A stretch of DNA of 64,000 bases from positions 310,001 to 374,000 of the forward strand of contig JALEFZ010000055.1 in assembly GCA_022760475.1 (NCBI GenBank). Direction: 5' to 3'. Positions 61,120 through 64,000 of the stretch are shown one piece after another (the first letter of the stretch is position 1; each line of letters begins with the position of its first letter). Below the pieces are notes generated by a model. The model worked only from the letters and a program-made list of their open reading frames with translations, had not been told where the DNA came from and did not search any database. The translations under genes were made by a program, and so were the position numbers. The stretch is from Bacteroidia bacterium. GTDB lineage: Bacteria > Bacteroidota > Bacteroidia > J057.

Positions 61120-62137
61120 GAGTGATAGGCAATTTTAAGTGGACCAAAAACTCCTCCTCCAAATCCTGAATTTCTAACTGATAATTTTGTTCGTATTTCA
61201 ATTCCAACCTCCTTTTGATGTTTTCTAGTCCGACGCCTCCCTGGGCATCTTTTTGTTGGTTTTGATTGTTTTTGGAATTTAAAGCCTGGAAATCAAGATA
61301 TCCATTTTCTACTTTAAGATCCAGGTGTAAGAAGGCATTGGGACTGATGTCAAAATCTCCATGCTTGAAGGCATTTTCAAGAAATGGGATCAACACCATG
61401 GGTTCTATCAACTGGTTTTCTGAAAGTCCTGAATAGGAAAAGGTGATATTGGGAGTATCCTCGAGCCTCATTTGAAAAAGCCCTATGAATTCCTCGATCT
61501 GGCTTACCTCTGAGGATAAGTTGACCATCCTGTTTTGGCTTTCATAGATGACATAACGCAGTAATTTGGAGAGTCTTAAAACCATATTTGCTGTGCGATT
61601 GGGATCAATCATTGCCAGGGCGTAAATATTGTTTAGGGTATTGAATAGGAAATGGGGATTGATTTGAGCCCTAAGGGCTTGCAACTGGGCCTCTCTTTGT
61701 TCGCTAATTGTAATCAGAACCCTCTTTTCATTCAGGTATCTATTGTAAAGCATTTGAAACAATACGCTGATAAAGAGTAGGTAGAGATTGGTGAAGAGGG
61801 AAGTTAATGTCCAGTTGATGTCCTTAAAGAAGAATTCTTCATATGTAAAGGAGGCGTTGGCTTCTGCTCTTAAAATGGTAGTCAGGATCAATGACGCACT
61901 AATCCCCAAAGCAAATTGCCAATACTTTGCCTTTTCGAGGAAGGTATTGACCAGGTAAATATTCGCATAAAAAAAACCTATCCATGGCAGAATATTGAGG
62001 GTTGTTCTTAGGATAATGTCCTCAAAGTTCATGAACTGGTAGATAGACAGACAAAGTGCGAGAAATACGAAGATCCAAGTAACGATGTGAAGGGCTATTT
62101 CAAATCGCCTGGTTCTGCCTTGTTGAAATTCAGTCAT
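61112..62137 (-). CDS. LytS-like sensor histidine kinase
   Basis: 341 residues. Four hydrophobic helices (IVTWIFVFLALCLSIYQFM, TLNILPWIGFFYANIYL, FALGISASLILTTIL, SLFTNLYLLFISVLFQML) form the sensor part without a periplasmic domain. The His_kinase domain has the phospho-acceptor in LRAQINPHFLFNTLNNIYAL, the second Asn box in LIPFLENAFKHGDF and a GxGL motif QGGVGLENIKRRLELKY. It should phosphorylate the LytTR regulator at 60394-61119. The pair is upstream of the sigma-FecR operon on the same strand, but a functional link is not shown. Confidence 0.95.
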   Translation of the reverse strand: MTEFQQGRTRRFEIALHIVTWIFVFLALCLSIYQFMNFEDIILRTTLNILPWIGFFYANIYLVNTFLEKAKYWQFALGISASLILTTILRAEANASFTYEEFFFKDINWTLTSLFTNLYLLFISVLFQMLYNRYLNEKRVLITISEQREAQLQALRAQINPHFLFNTLNNIYALAMIDPNRTANMVLRLSKLLRYVIYESQNRMVNLSSEVSQIEEFIGLFQMRLEDTPNITFSYSGLSENQLIEPMVLIPFLENAFKHGDFDISPNAFLHLDLKVENGYLDFQALNSKNNQNQQKDAQGGVGLENIKRRLELKYEQNYQLEIQDLEEEFLVHLKLPITHG

Positions 62138-62401
62138 AGGATAATATTACTGAATTCGATACCCATATTCAGTTGATTTCAACGAGTGTACTGCTTTTCT
62201 CAATCAGCTGTTTTTACTTTTCAATCAATGGTAAATGCAGTTCTAAATCGGCTAAAACAAGGAGAACTACGGCTTTATTTACCATTGCTTGAAATTATCC
62301 AACAGCTGGTTGATTATTTTTTTCCAAGTCCTGATTCTCTCCTTCCTTCGCTAATGTCAATCGACAACGAACATACATTAATCAATCAAAATGCTTTAAA
62401 A

Positions 62402-63136
62402 ATGAAATTGAAAACGATCCTTTTGGCCCCTCTGCTGTTGACACTAAGCTCTCTGACTTTTTATTCTTGTGATTCTCAGGAAAATATTTCCCAACTGGAG
62501 GCAGAAGAAGCTGTCGAATTGGTCCAAGCCTCCATGCAAGCTCAGACGGGTGGCTGGGAGGAACTAATTGAGTTGTTGATTGAAAAGGTAGACTCACTGG
62601 ATATAGACATTACTTGCGATAGCCTTCATGCAGATACATTCAGTTACAGTTATCAAGGACCAAGGTTTCAATGTGATTACAATACAGATTGGACCATAAT
62701 GTTGAGCTGCAACAGGTTTAGCGCTCCGCAGGAAGGTGATTTTACCTTTTACTCTACGGGTACTTATTCCACGTCAAAAATATCTTCGGAGGATGAAGTC
62801 ACATTCACCGGGAATATGGCGGGATTGGAGTTCACAAAACCCAATTTTATACTGGAAGGCAGTTATCAGAGAGATGGTAGCCAGGTAATCACCAGGCAAA
62901 GATCTGGCAACCCAAGTACAACAACTTCCATCAATAGCCTGCTTGATATTCAATTGGATAGCCTCTCCATCAACAAATACACCAACCAAGGAATTGCATC
63001 CGGCATAGGGATTATCTCCCTTACCGGGGATGTTTCGGGCAGTACTTTCTCTTATACAGGGGACATCGTGTTTCATGGTAATAAAACCGCAAGCCTGACG
63101 CTCAATGGAACTTCCTATTCGATAGACTGGAACTAG
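62402..63136 (+). CDS. lipoprotein of unknown function
   Basis: About 244 residues from ATG 62402 (MKLKTILLAPLLLTL), giving a lipobox FYSC near residue 22; the frame is open back to 62186 but that part lacks coding character. The N-terminal part is acidic and helical (LEAEEAVELVQASMQAQTGGWEELIELLIEKVDSLDI), the rest beta-rich (FSYSYQGPRFQCDYNTDW, DFTFYSTGTY, EVTFTGNMAGLEFT, FSYTGDIVFHGNKTASLTL). Two Cys (DITCDSLH and FQCDYN) may form a disulfide. Resembles small all-beta lipoproteins of marine Bacteroidota; no family recognised. It is divergent from the kinase gene. Confidence 0.75.
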   Translation: MKLKTILLAPLLLTLSSLTFYSCDSQENISQLEAEEAVELVQASMQAQTGGWEELIELLIEKVDSLDIDITCDSLHADTFSYSYQGPRFQCDYNTDWTIMLSCNRFSAPQEGDFTFYSTGTYSTSKISSEDEVTFTGNMAGLEFTKPNFILEGSYQRDGSQVITRQRSGNPSTTTSINSLLDIQLDSLSINKYTNQGIASGIGIISLTGDVSGSTFSYTGDIVFHGNKTASLTLNGTSYSIDWN

Positions 63137-63164
63137 ATTACATTCATTCCTATTTCTTATTGCA

Positions 63165-63192
63165 GGAAGCTTTCGTGAGAAAGCTTCCTTTT
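63165..63192 (+). terminator. Rho-independent terminator of the lipoprotein gene
   Basis: GGAAGCTTTC and GAAAGCTTCC form a perfect 10-bp stem with loop GTGA, then TTTTA. Confidence 0.85.
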
Positions 63193-63212
63193 ACCAAACT
63201 CTGAAAATACAT

Positions 63213-64000
63213 ATGGAAAATTCAATCAAATTTTTTCTCCCCTTCTTGGTCAATGTTGTTCGTTTTGCCGTTTTGGCAGGCGTCCCATTTTTGATCTTCT
63301 ATCTGATCTCTCCTCAGAAGTTTTCTCGCCAAAAAATTCAAGAACGCTTCAGCAAGAAAAAAGATTGGCTCATGGAACTGAAACACTCAGCGCAAACGCT
63401 GGTAGTTTTTAGCTTGATCAGTTTGTTGATCATTTATTCTCCTTTCAGAGAATATACCTCGATCTACAAAGATATAAATGCCTATCCTCTGTGGTGGATT
63501 CCGCTTAGTATGTTGCTTGCAATAGTCTTACAGGATACCTATTTCTATTGGATGCACAGGACAATCCATCATCCACGCTTTTTTCGAAAGGTACATTTGG
63601 TGCATCACAAATCTACGAATCCGACCCCATTGGCCTCACATTCATTTAACATCTCCGAGAGCATCCTGGAAGCCTTGGTGATACCTATCATATTGTTGAT
63701 TGTTCCTATGCATCCTTTGGCGATCTTCGGTTTTGTCTTTATTGGAATATGTTTCAATGTATATGGGCATTTGGGATATGAGATTGCTCCCAGTTGGTTC
63801 AGGCATTCATTTTTATTTGAAATCTTGAATACCTCTGTCCATCACAACCTTCACCACGAAAAATTCAAGGGGAATTATGGCTACTATTTCAGGATTTGGG
63901 ACAGGATCATGGGTACGGAAAATCCGAATTATGTGAAGAAATACGATGAGATTCAGGCAAAACGCTTTCCTCATGATGCGATAAAGAAGCAGAGCAAGAA
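63213..64000 (+). CDS. fatty acid hydroxylase/sterol desaturase family protein (3' truncated by window edge)
   Basis: From ATG 63213 the frame stays open to the window end (263 codons visible). Four hydrophobic helices flank three His boxes of the membrane di-iron hydroxylase superfamily: HRTIHH with HLVHHKS following, and HHNLHHEKF toward the C-terminus; NPTPLASHSF and GHLGYEIAP are further family motifs. These enzymes hydroxylate or desaturate fatty acids, sterols or carotenoids in the membrane. The conserved C-terminal WDRIMGTENP is already visible, so only a short tail is missing. Substrate not deducible. A terminator 20 bp upstream isolates it from the lipoprotein gene. Confidence 0.9.
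   Translation, partial: MENSIKFFLPFLVNVVRFAVLAGVPFLIFYLISPQKFSRQKIQERFSKKKDWLMELKHSAQTLVVFSLISLLIIYSPFREYTSIYKDINAYPLWWIPLSMLLAIVLQDTYFYWMHRTIHHPRFFRKVHLVHHKSTNPTPLASHSFNISESILEALVIPIILLIVPMHPLAIFGFVFIGICFNVYGHLGYEIAPSWFRHSFLFEILNTSVHHNLHHEKFKGNYGYYFRIWDRIMGTENPNYVKKYDEIQAKRFPHDAIKKQSK

Noticed and set aside
62186-62401. 72-codon N-terminal extension of the lipoprotein gene at 62402
   Set aside because: The extension would bury a clear lipoprotein signal peptide inside the protein. The ATG at 62402 gives a normal signal and lipobox.

Overview
The window looks like chromosomal DNA from a member of the Bacteroidota, probably a Saprospiria-like marine or sludge bacterium; the phylum is well supported, the class is inference. 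The signs are C-terminal type IX secretion (T9SS) sorting domains on several large secreted proteins, an ECF sigma/FecR/STN-TonB receptor/DUF4249 block, an Oar-like TonB receptor with extreme codon bias, LytS/LytTR two-component genes, near absence of Shine-Dalgarno sequences, and a gene set (RNase Y, zapA, pheT, long type of PyrF) typical of that phylum. No insertion sequence, prophage, CRISPR array or rRNA was seen. One tRNA (Asn) is present.

Layout. 1-12 kb: a truncated SMP-30 lactonase, a T9SS-exported subtilisin, tRNA-Asn, small membrane/outer-membrane proteins, an XRE regulator with its membrane partner, RidA plus a trans-sulfuration PLP enzyme, a SPOR-like protein, and an orphan EAD-CHAT caspase-like protease. 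12-21 kb: a 1144-aa Oar-like receptor, a GDPD lipoprotein, a SRAP-fold protein lacking all four catalytic residues, and a type III polyketide synthase locus (flavoprotein, UbiA prenyltransferase, PKS, methyltransferase). 21-36 kb: a 1479-aa PKD/Ig-like adhesin with a gliding-type sorting domain, a YceI-like protein, the housekeeping run rny-zapA-coiled coil-pheT, a serine hydrolase, purQ with an overlapping GT-C-like membrane protein, pyrF and a GbsR-type regulator. 37-42 kb: a complete TRAP transporter (Q-M-P) of the TakP type and a class C beta-lactamase-fold lipoprotein.

42.9-48.5 kb holds the most unusual content: a secreted protein joining an outer-membrane-barrel-like domain to a HExxH metalloprotease-like domain, followed 107 bp later by a membrane KAP P-loop NTPase whose N-terminus appears to be a CHAT (caspase-like) domain with its His and Cys replaced. 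The live CHAT protein at 10.5 kb gives an internal comparison. 48.7-53 kb: a GH5 glycosidase split by a one-base frameshift between its two catalytic glutamates, an alpha/beta hydrolase-TPR protein, and a two-half YeeE/YedE sulfur transporter preceded by a 14-2-14 bp perfect palindrome.

53-64 kb: two lipoproteins (one a beta-propeller glycosidase-like protein), then a cell-surface signalling locus read leftwards: sigma factor, FecR anti-sigma, STN-TonB receptor and DUF4249 lipoprotein, with a LytS-like kinase and LytTR regulator just upstream, a small lipoprotein, and a fatty-acid-hydroxylase-family protein cut by the window end. Several start codons are set here downstream of the longest reading frame because signal peptides, family N-termini or neighbouring stops favour them.
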